In this document: piece after piece, positions 12,821-24,287 of the stretch | How positions within the stretch are numbered: the stretch's first letter is position 1 | How the letters are laid out: each line of letters begins with the position of its first letter | DNA from: Balaenoptera acutorostrata | Lineage: Eukaryota > Chordata > Mammalia > Artiodactyla > Balaenopteridae | Length of the DNA: 64,000 nucleotides | Assembly (NCBI RefSeq): GCF_949987535.1 | Contig: NC_080067.1 | Span: 8,184,001-8,248,000, forward strand | Direction of reading: 5' to 3' | Notes under the pieces: generated by a model | Database searches by the model: none | Seen by the model: only the letters and a program-made list of their open reading frames with translations | Told to the model about the DNA's origin: nothing | Position numbers and translations under genes: made by a program

Positions 12821-13117
12821 GACCTATACTTCTTAAGGCTACAAAAGTTCCTGTGATAGTTAAAGTATTACCCAAGATATAAAGCACAACAACAGCAATC
12901 TTATTAGATCAGCTAACACATGTTAAGTACCGAATATAATGACTTAAATAAGACCCATGTCAATAAGACTTTCCAGAGTAGCACGTCTAGTAATTAGAAG
13001 GGCCATAATTGGGAGCCAGATATATAGATCCTCTATTCCAATGCTATTTCCAGTATAAAAGGATCTAGTGTTGGGAAAGGTTGAGGGAGGAATCATTTGT
13101 TAATTAATTATCTAGAT

Positions 13118-13330
13118 CAGGAATCTGTAAACTTTGGTCCACCAAACAGTCATCTGTTCCTGTAAATAAAGTTTTATTGGAACACAGCCACACCCATTTA
13201 TTTACATATTGTCTATGGCTGCCTTTTTGCTATAGTGAAAGAATAAAGTAGTTTTGATAGAGACTACATGGTCCACAACGCCTAAAATATTTACTATCAG
13301 ACCTTTACAGAAAAAGTTTGCTGATCCCTG
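13118..13330. mobile_element. hAT-Charlie non-autonomous element (MER58-like) with intact 8-bp TSD
   Basis: A 213-bp element begins CAGGAATCTGTAAACT and ends AGTTTGCTGATCCCTG, imperfect inverted repeats of 16 bases. It contains AATAAAGTTTTATTGGAACA and CCTAAAATATTTACTATCAG, typical of this family. It is flanked by identical ATCTAGAT at 13110-13117 and 13331-13338. The family name is from memory; class and boundaries are clear from the sequence. Confidence 0.88.
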
Positions 13331-14064
13331 ATCTAGATCAAATGAGAAAGAGCAAATGAGAATGAAAATCTGAACTAACCATTTCCCCAAATATATTCCT
13401 ATCTGAGAACTAACTTGCTAGAGACGGAGAAAGTATAATGACACAACTTTATCAAAACTTTTAAAAATTAAACGTTGCATAATTGATCCTAGGTTTATGT
13501 ATGTAGGTGGTTTAAAGGGAAGAAAAAAAGCATATCAGCAAGTACAACTGAAGTTCAAATATTTCCCAATTCTATTCATTTCACCATTACGTAACATCAA
13601 ACACTCCATACAACCATTTAAGAATTGGCATTGAAATGGAAATTCCCACTAAATTCAGCAAGGATACTAAAGTCTATTTTTGTCTTTCTTCTCCCTGAAT
13701 AGGACCATAAGTTAACCAGGGACCCTAGGAAACATCATAGGACCATCTACGATCTATTGTATGACACTCCCCAGGAAGTGCTTCTTCACTTAGGCACAGA
13801 GCTATTTACTGGGTTTTTCCAATGGAATCTGTGGAAGCATCAGAAAAAAGAGTGTACACTTCAATTTCAAGGACTTAGGCTGGAACAGGAGGGTTTTTGT
13901 TTTGTTTTGTTTTTGCTGGTAAAACTGCATGTAGCAAACATGCTGATTGTTCCCTTCCTCTGGTGAGTTCAGATTGAAGATGTAGAAAATAGGATCATCA
14001 GTTCAAAATCTGTAAAGATGCTCTGTGACCCAGTACACTACAAGCCTTCCTATCATGTAGTATG

Positions 14065-14260
14065 ATTATGGAATTACAGAACCTTGTAATAAAAGAAGCT
14101 TAAGAAATTATCTAGACTAATTATGTTATACTGTAGCTAGAGAAACATCAATTAGGAGAGGGAAAATGCCTGGCCTAAGCTGACACTGCTAGCTTGTGGC
14201 ACAGATGGGACTCGAATCTATAACTCCTGGGATCTTTTTACTATCTCACACAGTTAGCAA
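14065..14260 (-). repeat. Possible MIR fragment
   Basis: GCCTGGCCTAAGCTGACACT, GCACAGATGGGACTCGAATC and the region before it resemble a reversed MIR ('CCCAAGGTCACACAGC...GGATTCGAACC'). It is strongly diverged. Confidence 0.4.
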
Positions 14261-14576
14261 GCTTACCTGCCTCAGATAAAATTATGAAATAGAGAAAAGC
14301 CAGCCTCAGACAACCATATATAGTCCCAAACTCCCTTCTGATTGCAGGCCTTGACAGGACGCAACAACCACTGAATGAAAAATAAAGACCAAACTCCTTA
14401 GTGTGAGCTACAGCTGGAGGTGTGAACTACCTCTGTGTTCTCTATGCAAGGCAAAAACTCATATTCCCGGAATAGGAATTCTCTAGAACATCTCATAGGC
14501 CAGCATATCCTCAGGAAGCCCAAGTATCTAAGGGCAAGTCTAAAGAAAAAGTGTCAGGAAAACCTGGGCACCAGAA

Positions 14577-14680
14577 CTCAACCAATTCCAAAAGAACAGG
14601 TATCGCGAATAAAAGGAAGAAGCCTTATCTCAACCAATTCCAAAAGAACAGGTATCGCGAATAAAAGGAAGAAGCCTTAT
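14577..14680. repeat. Perfect 52-bp tandem duplication
   Basis: Two identical, directly adjacent 52-bp units lie at 14577-14628 and 14629-14680; each begins CTCAACCAATTCC and contains CAGGTATCGCGAATAAAAGG. Two more bases match after the second unit. The surrounding 14280-14860 was not assigned to any family. Confidence 0.97.
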
Positions 14681-16129
14681 CTTGACTATGCAAGGTACCC
14701 TAGGGCTTATTCCAGGCAACGGCCTTGTGTCTTTTCATAGGAAGCTGGGCTTGAGGGGCCTTGTGGAACATCTTCCCAGTTACTCCATGGTTTCAACTTT
14801 ATGGCCCATAAAAGCAGTGAAGGAGCAAACTCCTTAAGCTAATTTTAATACTGCATAAAACCTAGGAGAAATAATTGTTATCCATCATAATATCCATAAG
14901 AGCCACATTTCTATCATATTCTCCTGATCTAGACTTTACCTTGAATAATATTTACTAATGTCACATAACCAGAAGCTCTGATTAGCTGTTGATGACATGA
15001 GAAGGATTTCTATGAAGTGACTGATGGGGCAGAAACATGTCAGATCACCTTAGTTCTCACTCTTTTTAATAAGGTGAATGGCAAGAGGAAGTGATAAAAA
15101 AAAGTGGTATATTCAGATTGTGTTTGAGGAAACTGAAGCCCAAGTCTGAGAGAGTATTAAAAGCCTCTCTGAGCTTCTGGAGCTTGCCAAGTTTCCCATT
15201 TTTAAGTCAGGTTTCCTTCCACTAGAGTGTTATTTCATAGTATGGAATCTGCTATAGCAAAACAGTCACATAGCCCTGTTTCCCTCATGTTCTGAAAAGA
15301 GAAAAGAAATAATAAGGAAAAGTAGAGGGAATAGAGACAGAAGTAATTTATCTCTTTTTATGCCCTAGATTTATCTATAGCCACTTGCATTTTTGGAATG
15401 TATGATTCCAAATAAAGAAGTAGAAGTTTAACTCATGGTAAAGTTAACCTAAGTCTATGTGTAATTTACAGTACACTTAGCATGAATTTTGGTTTGGCAC
15501 AGATTCAGCTGATTTCCAAAATGAGTCCATTTACACTATATAATATCTAAGTGTAAAACAGTGCAGAAGAAAGAGTTTGAAAACGTCAGTCCTTACGTCT
15601 AAAAATTCACGATTTCATTTAGAAGAGTATGTCAACCCTATACAATTCGGGTGCTTTCTGCAGAAATTGACAGAAAAATCCCACCCAAATTGGCCAAAGA
15701 GGGGAAAAAAGAAATTTTGGTCCAGGCTCTGAGTTAACTCAATTCTCCAAAAGGTTCTAAGAATTTGCACCATCTCAGTTTCAAATCTAGCCTGAAAATA
15801 CATATGCCTGCATCTCACGATGTCTCGTTGGCTCTGGTGGGGTCATGTGTCTAACCCTGGACTAATTTCTGCATCATAGGAGTATATAGCTCTGGTTGGC
15901 CAAGAGTGAGTCAGATACCTGTCCTGGAGTCTGTGAGGGATGGTGCAAGCTCCACCAGGACTGGTCTGAGAGTAAAGAAATAGTGGCCACTCTCTTCTCA
16001 ACTGTTACAGGGAGGAGGGCAAATGAATCACAGTGACCAAGAGACAAAAATCTCCATGAAAGACACACGATAAAAATGATTTAAAATATATCTACCTTGC
16101 AAAATAGGACAAATGAAAGGCAAAATCAC
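14681..16129. other. Unique intron, nothing recognised
   Basis: No repeat family or coding segment could be assigned. Short frames at 15818-15615 and 16068-15874 on the minus strand show no known domain. Confidence 0.45.
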
Positions 16130-16399
16130 AGAATGGTTAATAGTTTGGGCTCTGGAACCAGATTGTATAGGTTCAAAACCTCACTCCACCATTTGTTAAC
16201 TGTGTGAGCTTAGGTAAGTTACTTAACCTTGTTGGGCTTTAATGTATTCATGTCTAAAAACAGAGATGGTAATAATCCCTACTTAAAGGTATTTGGGGAT
16301 AATTAAACGAGATAAAACCTATAAAGTGCTTAGAAGAGTTGCTGGCACGTGGTAACCACTCAATCAATGTTAACTGTCATGATTATTAGTATTATTGTA
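16130..16399 (+). repeat. MIR element, near full length
   Basis: It has the MIR order: TAGTTTGGGCTCTGGAACCA, AACTGTGTGAGCTTAGGTAA, GTTACTTAACCTTGTTGGGC, AGTGCTTAGAAGAGTTGCTG, then the tail with CAATCAATGTTAACTGTC and TATTAGTATTATT. Confidence 0.88.
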
Positions 16400-16594
16400 T
16401 CTGCGAGGCAAAGATGATAAGTATTATAAAATATCAGAGGAGGGAGAGACACTTACAGAGGGATTAATGATGTGATGAATTGTTGACCTCACAGCACAGT
16501 GAAGGGTGGCTAGTTGTGAGAGGTAGGAGCGGGAGGAGGTGGCACCAAGCCAACGTGAGGTGGTGTGAAAAAGCACAAGTCAAGATAGACCAAC

Positions 16595-16937
16595 TGGGCT
16601 TCCCTGGTGGCGCAGTGGTTGGGAGTCTGCCTGCTAATGCAGGGGACACGGGTTCGAGCCCTGGTCTGGGAAGATCCCACATGCCGCGGAGCAGCTGGGC
16701 CCGTGAGCCACAACCACTGAGCCTGCGCGTCTGGAGCCTGTGCTCCGCAACAAGAGAGGCCGAGATGGTGAGAGGCCCGCGCACCGCGATGAAGAGCGGC
16801 CCCCACACCGCGATGAAGAGTGGCCCCCGCTTGCTGTAACTAGAGAAAGCCCTCGCACAGAAACGAAGACCCAACACAGCCAAAAATAAATAAATAAATA
16901 AATAAAGTAGCTATTAATTAAAAAAAAAAAAAAAAAA
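16595..16937 (+). mobile_element. CHR-type SINE with internal 24-bp duplication
   Basis: A full-length copy runs from GGGCTTCCCTGGTGGCGCAG through GGTTCGAGCCCTGGTCTGGG to an (AAAT)n tail and a long poly(A). It is flanked by the 13-bp duplication AAGATAGACCAAC at 16582-16594 and 16938-16950. A 24-bp unit containing CACCGCGATGAAGAG is tandemly doubled at 16782-16829, a mark private to this copy in the window. Confidence 0.95.
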
Positions 16938-16950
16938 AAGATAGACCAAC

Positions 16951-18847
16951 CCATCTGACTAAGTGCAGAGGGAAATTGTAACAATGTCTTAACTGCCAAG
17001 TTTTTCAAAAATTCTGGGCATAGATAAATCTGCTGGGTTGTGTTCCTCCTAAAATATAACTGAAAAAAAATCTATTGTTTTCTGCTTGGATTCACAGGTC
17101 TTTTATTGTTTTATTTAAACCATTCACTAAGAACAATTTTATATGAAGACATCATCATATGATTTTTGTGACATAGTCATAAAATTACTCTATTAAGAAA
17201 CAGATTGTAATTTAAGATTGAACTCAAGAACAGCAATCTATCTTGCCAATGTGGATGTGTTGATCGAAGGGTTAAATTCTCATTTCAAAAGGCTCTAACC
17301 CGGCTGATGGCTCTCATCTGCTCCAGACCTGCTAACCCCTTTCTCATGGTCTATCCTCCGAGACTTCATAAAAGCAATACTTTCATAATTCCTAAGTTAC
17401 GAAGATCCATAAATAACACAAAAAGAAAATCATACTATTTACATTGCCATTTGTTGGCATTTGATGTCCATCCCTGGATAGAATTTGGCAACATCTTCTA
17501 GAAGGTAAGAATTGTGTATGATGTTGGATAACTATTTTTGTGAGTAGCTTTATGCTAACAAAGGCATTACTCTTTAACAAGGAGTCAAAGTCTTCTAACA
17601 AGTCAAATAAGTACGATTAGTTTTATAATAGTCATTTACACAGAGTACCACTGGAATTTTACTTGGGTAAGAAACAAATAAAAGGAAAAACTTTTCACCC
17701 CATTTGCCTTTGGTAATCAGTATGCTGATTATTTACACATCCATGCATTCCAAAGTGTGTGTTTGTGTGTGTCTTTCAAATATGTGTCTACTATGTGGCA
17801 GCCACTGTGCTAGGAGCTAGAAAACAAAGACATAGTCCTGTCTCACACATATTATACTATTTCCGGGGTAGAGAATCCCCATTCTTTCTTCCTAGGAGGT
17901 TCTTACAAGCGAAAGATCCAAAAAGCTACTTAGAGCAATAAGCAAGCCCCAAGAGAACTCAGAGATGATGGGTGAGGGGAGACACAACTGAATCCACCAG
18001 CAATTTGAGCCCCATACCAAAGCAAACTGTCGTGTTCCATCTCTGTCTATTGTGTCTGCCAATGCCAGATTTTCATGCAGTTACTGGTTCAACTCTTACG
18101 TTCAGTGGTTCCAATAAGGTCATGGCTGTTTGTTACAAGAATCTGATTTTTGGTTCATGTTCTACCATCCCTCTATCCAAAGAGTTTTCTTCTGAAACTG
18201 GCATCTCCTTTGAGAAGTCTTCCCTTCCCTTCCCTATCCTTTTCCATTCCTACTCAGAAATAATCACATCACTCTCTCAAAACACTTTTCCACAGCTCTG
18301 CTTTACTGTATAGATAGAATAACATATTGTAGTTATTTGACCATGCGACTCCCTGAAAGTCAGTGGAATTTGCCCTTTTCACCCTTCTGTCTCTAAATGT
18401 TAGCTGACTCTGTTGATTACGTAAGTGCAACAATGAATCTAGGGGTAGCCCTTGGGCTAAATTTTCAGTGTTTCAAAGTACACACATGACATTGTGCTTT
18501 CTGACTTTATGAAACAACATTAAACCTCCAAATAATTTTTCCAGTGACAGTCAAGTGTGATACCAAAGCAGTTCTTCCCTGCCTCCCAGTAATTTACATA
18601 AAAATGGATGCTCACGAGCATTTTGGGTGAGTATCCCTCTCTTAGCTACAGGGAAACTCAGCGTCTCTTACACAACAGCAGCAAGCAGAATTGAGCCCTC
18701 TGAGAAAGAAAACAGAACGACGCTAGCAGATGGAAAAGATTTGGAAACCAGTGAGTTCAGGTTATGTAAGAATCAAAAGACAATCAAGCACGCCAGATTT
18801 ACAAGAGATACTAGAAAACAAGCACTTGGCTACTATCAAGTTCTAAT
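16951..18847. other. Mostly unique intron
   Basis: Nothing could be assigned with confidence. A weak L2-like trace (GTCTACTATGTGGCAGCCAC) lies near 17785-17850. The 113-codon plus frame at 17972-18313 has no recognisable domain. Confidence 0.45.
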
Positions 18848-18975
18848 CTTTTTATTTTATTTTATTTTGGCTGCGCTGCGAAACTTGTGGGATTTTTAGT
18901 TCCCCAACCAGGGATTGAATCCCGGTCCTCGGCAGGGAAAGCGCGAAGCCAGAATCACTGGACCGCCAGGGTCCA
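18848..18975 (-). mobile_element. Short, older tRNA-derived SINE
   Basis: A (TTTTA)n tail is followed by GGCTGCGCTGCGAAACTTGT, TTAGTTCCCCAACCAGGGAT and TGAATCCCGGTCCTCGGCAG, a diverged reversed CHR/Bov-tA-like SINE with no long body. TAATCTT occurs at both edges and may be a short target-site duplication. Confidence 0.7.
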
Positions 18976-19091
18976 GTGGTTAATCTTCTGATTCCACTCA
19001 AATCCTAGAGAGTTGTGATTTGGTGTTATTTCCAGTTTTGACACTGTTGTTTACATTACTAATTTTTGCTTGTTAGTGTCATTGAAATTTA

Positions 19092-19385
19092 CATTAAGGT
19101 AGTCTGCCTTGTGCCCTTGAAAACTATGGAGAACAGTATGAAGGTTTCTCAAAAAATGAAAAATAGAGTGCCATATGATCCAGCAATGCCACTCCTGGGC
19201 ATATATCCAGAGGAAACTCTAATTCGAAAAGACACATGCACCCCAGTGTTCATTGCAGTGCTATTTACAATAGCCAGGACATGGAAGCAACCTAAGTGTC
19301 CATCTATGGATGAATGGACAAAGAAGATGTGGTACATATATACAATGGAATACTACTCAGCTATAAAAAAGGAATGAAATAAAAC
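19092..19385 (+). mobile_element. L1 ORF2 C-terminal fragment
   Basis: The plus-strand frame ending at 19377 reads [20 protein letters not shown], then CPSMDEWTKKMWYIYTMEYY and SAIKKE, the C-terminal region of L1 ORF2 protein. The match stops just after the GAATGAAAT motif, without the 3' UTR found in the other copies, so both ends are truncated. Confidence 0.85.
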
Positions 19386-19399
19386 TGATTTAATTTAAA

Positions 19400-19930
19400 C
19401 CTTGGTTTTCATTACAATGAAAGGCAATTTTGCTCTCTGTGTGTGAGAGAGACACACAGACAGGGACAAAGAGATACAGAAAGAAAAATAGAGAAAGCGG
19501 GATTGAGTTGAGTTCCGCAAGAAGTGGACTAAAGCAGAGAACTGCATGCAAGGCAGATCCCTGGGGATGTCCTCAGGGTCTACATCTTTTGGGGAAGGAA
19601 CAAAGCAGGATTGCATCAGGACTGGGCAGAGTGGAACGTAGGGCTGTGCTATAGTTCCAACAAGGCCTTCGGCCAATTTCTTGGGAGTTCTGGAGCTAAG
19701 AGTATTCTTCAGAATTGTCTCAAGTTAGAGGCGAGGACCTGACCTTCATGCCCACTCTCCCCTGACCATTGACCAGGCATTGGATGAAGGTTCTGGGATG
19801 GGATGCAACCTTGGACACGCCCTCTTTTCAGCCCAGATAATCCCTGTAAAGAGCTTACAGCTCAGGGCTGTCAGCCAGCAACACTTCTGGAAGCTGGAGG
19901 TCCTTCAGTTCTGAAGGGGTAATCTGGTGT
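19400..19930. other. Unassigned, moderately GC-rich intronic block
   Basis: This block is visibly richer in G and C than its neighbours and contains CACACAGACAGGGACAAAGA, GGCCTTCGGCCAATTTCTTG and a run of pyrimidine/purine motifs ending GAAGGGGTAATCTGGTG. It could be an old LTR or unique sequence; I could not assign a family. Short open frames on both strands have no recognisable product. Confidence 0.3.
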
Positions 19931-20711
19931 CACACATCCGTTCAATTCAATAATGTAAAAAATATATGTATCATTTTCAATTATTATTTTCTCTCCAATC
20001 CTGTGTTTGGGAGATGGCAGTAGGGAAGATCACTGAGAACCAGTAAATCAGTAACTTAAATCTTCCATTTTTTCTCATCTGTAAAACAGACTCGAAAGTG
20101 CTGTTACTCTATATAGAGATAAAGTTATTTTTTCTTTTTTTTTTGTTTGATTTGGTTTTGTTTTCATCAACTATAACTAGTTCTTTGAAGAAAAAGATGT
20201 CGTTCACTGCCTATTTATGAAATTGAAGACTCTCGTATTTTTCCTATGAAGAAGTGGTGCAAATTTGTTAGATATATAGTGCCATTTCTTCTGAAACTAA
20301 TTTTCTGTCTCAGTTATCGAAGAATTTAAACTAAAAGGGATCTTTTTATGTGTTTCCCAACAAAATCCTTAGAAGTAAACCCCCTTCTTTGGAAGTAGTG
20401 TGACTAATTTCTACCCATAGTTGGAAGAGCTTTGAACAGGAAGGAGGATATGTGATTTTAGCAGTTAGCCTTGTGCTTTCGGGTTTGCAAGATTTTCAGG
20501 TTTGCAAGACTCCCTTGAGATGTGATACTTGGATCACCCAAAGGCTGGTGCAGGACCACAGCTCCCTGTTCAAATGTAAAAAGCTTCAGGGTTCACTGTC
20601 ATGCAGATAAATTGTATGGCAAGTGAGGTTCAAAATCCAGAGAGCTTGAAGTCTTGAGCTTCTTGGACAAACAAAGGAAACAACTCACAGGGGTCTCTTT
20701 ATGTGTGGGCT

Positions 20712-21093
20712 TGTTATGGGCTGTAGGTTTGTGTCTCCCCAAATTCATACGTTGAAGGCCCAGCTCCCAATGTGATGGCATTTGGAAGTGGGGCCTTAGA
20801 CAGGTGGTAATTAGGTTTAGATGAAGTCATGAGGGTGAAGCCCCCATGATTCAATTAGTGCCCTTATAAGAGGAAAGGGACCAAAGATCTCCCATCACCC
20901 CACTCCCATTTGCAGTCAGTGAGAGGCAGCCCAGTGCAAGCCAGGAGGAGGGCTCTCACCAGAACCCCACCAGGCTGGCACCTTGATCTCAGACTTTCCC
21001 AGCCTCCAGAACCACAAGAAATATGCGTGTCTGTTGCTTAAGCCTCCCAGGCTATGGTATTTTGTTATAGCAGCCCAAGCCAACTAAAACAAG
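20712..21093 (+). mobile_element. MLT1A-type MaLR LTR
   Basis: The order is GGGCTGTAGGTTTGTGTCTC, CAAATTCATACGTTGAAGGC, GGTGGTAATTAGGTTTAGAT, AGTGCCCTTATAAGAGGAAA, GGCACCTTGATCTCAGACTT, CCAGCCTCCAGAACCACAAG and GGTATTTTGTTATAGCAGCC, as in MLT1A/MLT1A0 LTRs of ERVL-MaLR elements. Confidence 0.88.
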
Positions 21094-21419
21094 ATTCACT
21101 GGGATTTTTAAAAAAATATTTGGATTCTTTGGGCATTTGGCTACTTCTATTGCAGTGGAACTCAATTTTGTGTGACATTCTAGATTTCACCCAGGTATAA
21201 ACATTGTGTTATCTCAGCAAAAGTTTTATTTTGTTGAATTGACAGACCTTGTAATATCCTTCTTTCCAAAGGTAGCTGATTAGACTCCAATCAGGCAATG
21301 GCACTACTCAGGGTTTAGGTCAGGTAGGGGAGAAGTCCACCTAAGGCTGTTATGCACAGATTAGCTTGAGATCTGCTGGTATAAGGCCATATAAGTTCTA
21401 ATTATTGTCAACTACAAAT

Positions 21420-21887
21420 TGGCACTTGCCATATGCCTCTACAAGGATTAAATCAGGTGCTGCTGTAGCTGCTGACCTTCAACACCCCCTGAAAGGAATT
21501 CAGGGTGGAGATCAGGAATGAGGCATTTGGTGCTCTGAGAAAATCTGGCAGAACAGGTCTTCAGATAGTTAGATATTTTCAGGAGCTGATTTTATGAGCA
21601 CAATTCTTGCATCTCCTCATATCTCGAAAAACACTAAATTCCTTTATAGTGACGTCTGCTTCTCATGACTAGCAGTAACCCTCACGATACCTTCTGTAAA
21701 AATATGTGCTTGATTGCATGTACTCCCCCTTCACCAAAATCACATAGATACTGACCTTCCCCCCTACGTCTTTGGAGCAGTTCCTCAGAGCTATCTGCAA
21801 TGCTGTCTCCCGGGCTATAGTCCTCATTTTGCCCCAAATAAAACTTAACTCTCAACTCTCACATTGTGCAATTTTTTTAAGTCAACA
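21420..21887 (+). mobile_element. Solo ERV LTR, same family as 33250-33703
   Basis: It starts TGGCACTTGCCATATGCCTC, contains TTCAGGGTGGAGATCAGGAA and TTGCATCTCCTCATATCTCG, and ends with a poly(A)-signal region (CCCCAAATAAAACTTAACTC) and a T run before GTCAACA. It aligns throughout with the copy at 33250 and at its 3' end with the LTR at 117. No viral genes are attached, and no clear target-site duplication was found. Confidence 0.8.
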
Positions 21888-23456
21888 TTATCATTGGGAA
21901 AAAAACTGTGGGAAAATTCCCTGTTTTATGTCATAAGAAGTCTATAAGCTTTACAGGATAGTCCTTCTAATATTGTGGAAGCAGTTCTTTTTGTTTGTTT
22001 TGGTGGGTCAGGGAACACTTGGAAAATGGACCTTTGGCTGATGATTGAAGGACATAGATGACCTATAATATTTAATTCTCAAAATGATATCACATCTCCT
22101 GATGGCAAATGGAATCAAATGAGCCACTTAGTCACACCTTGTGTATTGCTTCACTTTATAGTTAGGGAAAATAGGCAGCAATCCCAGCTCAGGGCTCCTG
22201 CTCCAGGACTCCCACCATTAACCAATCTGCCTCCGCACTGGCCCTGATTTTGCTCATTCTTGAGAAAGAAGTGTTTCCTTTTGGCTTTGAAGTCAGACCT
22301 GGGATGGACCCTTAAACACTCACTAGCTGCAGGGCCTTAGAACAGGCTTCAGTGGGAGCTTGTTGGTAAAATCACCCACTGTTATGCTTCCTGGCACACA
22401 GTTAAGAGTTCAACACCCACTCTTCCCTGCAGAGAACTCCTGGTTCCACTAAGACAACCCAAGCACCCCCCCCCTTAGTCTTCTTCATAAAAGGCCACTT
22501 TTGAATGCTACCCTTCCCTTTTGAGTAATATGTTGTTTTTCCTAATATGAGGAGCCATCTCTTACGTATCTGACAGAGAGAAAAGGGAAGTGTTATTTGT
22601 TTTATTTTGTTTTATGTATTTTCCTAAGACTTTAGGAAATTTCTTATCACTCATTAAAAAAATTAGGGCAGATTTGGATGAGTGCTGACTGAACTGAAGG
22701 TGGATTAATAATTTCTCAATGTATCTGAGACAGTTAATCAGACACACATATTCTTCTTAAAAAAAAATTAAGTTATACATGCACGTGGCTGTAAATAGTC
22801 CAAAAGTTCTTAGAAAACCAGAAGTTCCCACATCATCTCATCCCATATTTTTCTGCACCAGAAACAAAATTGTTCAAGTCTTTTGGCCATTTTGTTTTTA
22901 GTAATCACTTTCTTAAAAATAACATATCTATATTGTCATTTTCTTGATTTTCCAGTTCTTGGCACTATTGACTTGTTTCTCACTGTAACAGATGAGAATT
23001 TTGTTCAGTATTATATCGCATCCCCCAGGCACCCACATCCCATGGTTATATGGTTTCTTTGGTTAGATCAGTATTCAGTGCTCACAGTATGGTGAGAATT
23101 GAGCAGTTTGGTGTACAGTAAATATCTTTAAATTTACTACACAAGTCTTTGTTTTCTTTGGAGTTAATAATTATCTGAGTTTTTTTCTATATTCACAAAT
23201 TATGCAAATTTTTCCTCAGTAGGTTTTGTTGCCTCAATTGGAATATCAGCTAATCTTGAGAATGTCTCCCAGAGCCTTCTCCCTGCTCTCATATGGGCAG
23301 GATGGCTTGCTAACCCTAGCACACAGCTTTCATCCTGAGCTGTCCCTTGACTGTCATCCTGAAAATACCACATACTCTCTCAAATTACATCTTAATTTCC
23401 CACATCTCATAACTTCATTTTCCTTGGCTTCCTGCTTCAATTTTGTGCACTACAGT
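21888..23456. other. Unique intron, nothing recognised
   Basis: A C-run at 22467-22475 and AT-rich text; no element or exon was identified. Confidence 0.45.
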
Positions 23457-23469
23457 CTCAAGTAGATTC

Positions 23470-23788
23470 CTTTTTTTTTTTTTAATTTTATTTATCGTGC
23501 TTTTGGCTGTGTTGGGTCTTCATTGCTGTGCGTGGGCTTTCTCTAGTTGCGACAAGCGGGGGTTACTCTTCATTGCAGTGCAAGGGCTTCTCACTGCAGT
23601 ATCTTCTCTTGTTGCAGAGCACAGGCTCTAGGCGTGCGGGCTTCAGTAGTTGTGGCATGCAGGCTCAGTAGTTGTGGCGCATGGGCTTAGTTGCTGCTCA
23701 GCATGTGGGATCTTCCCAGACCAGGGCTTGAACCCGTGTACCCTGCATTGGCAGACGGATTCTTAACCACTGCATCACCAGGGAAGCC
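23470..23788 (-). mobile_element. CHR-related SINE, longer and older variant
   Basis: The reversed element runs from a poly-T at 23470 to CCAGGGAAGCC near 23788, with extra repeats of the 'TAGTTGTGGC' motif in the body that the younger copies lack. The 13-bp duplication CTCAAGTAGATTC lies at 23457-23469 and 23789-23801. Confidence 0.9.
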
Positions 23789-23960
23789 CTCAAGTAGATT
23801 CTTGAGAAAAAGTATACAGAAGGGAAGTACATTTTTAGGCACCTTTCAAGTCTGAAAAATATATATATATATATTTTTACCCTTGACTTTACTGGCAGTT
23901 GGCTGGGTATAGAGTCTGGGTTTGAAGTCACTCATCAGAATTTTTTAAGAAAAATTCTAC

Positions 23961-24250
23961 TGGGACTTCCCTGGTGGCACAGTGGTTAAGATTCAGTGCT
24001 CCCAATGCAGGGGGCCCAGGTTCGATCCCATATGCATGCCGCAACTAAGAGTTCGATCCCATAGTCAGGGAACTAGATCCCATATGCATGCCGCAACTAA
24101 GAGTTCACATGCCACAACTAAGGAGCCAGTGAGCCACAAATAAGGAGCCTGTGAGCCACAACTAGAAAAAAAAAAAAAAAAAAAAGGAGCCCACCTGCCA
24201 CAACTAAGACCTGGTGCAACCAAATAAATAAATAAATAATTTAAAAAAAA
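23961..24250 (+). mobile_element. Rearranged tRNA-derived SINE
   Basis: The head GGGACTTCCCTGGTGGCACA and B box GGTTCGATCCC are followed by an internally repeated block: CCCATATGCATGCCGCAACT occurs at about 24027 and again at about 24078. Several GAGCCACAA units, an internal A-run near 24165-24185 and an (AAAT)n end follow. It looks like an older Bov-tA/CHR relative altered by duplication. Confidence 0.8.
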
Positions 24251-24287
24251 AGAAATATTATTTTTAAAAAATTTTATGGTAAGAGCA

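Noticed and set aside
16595..16680. tRNA-like A and B boxes (GGTTCGAGCCC) at this and other sites
   Set aside because: They are the RNA polymerase III promoter heads of SINEs; no cloverleaf of a functional tRNA gene is present.
16464..17008. Frames up to 139 codons on both strands
   Set aside because: They coincide with the CHR SINE at 16595-16937 and show the same SINE-derived peptides.
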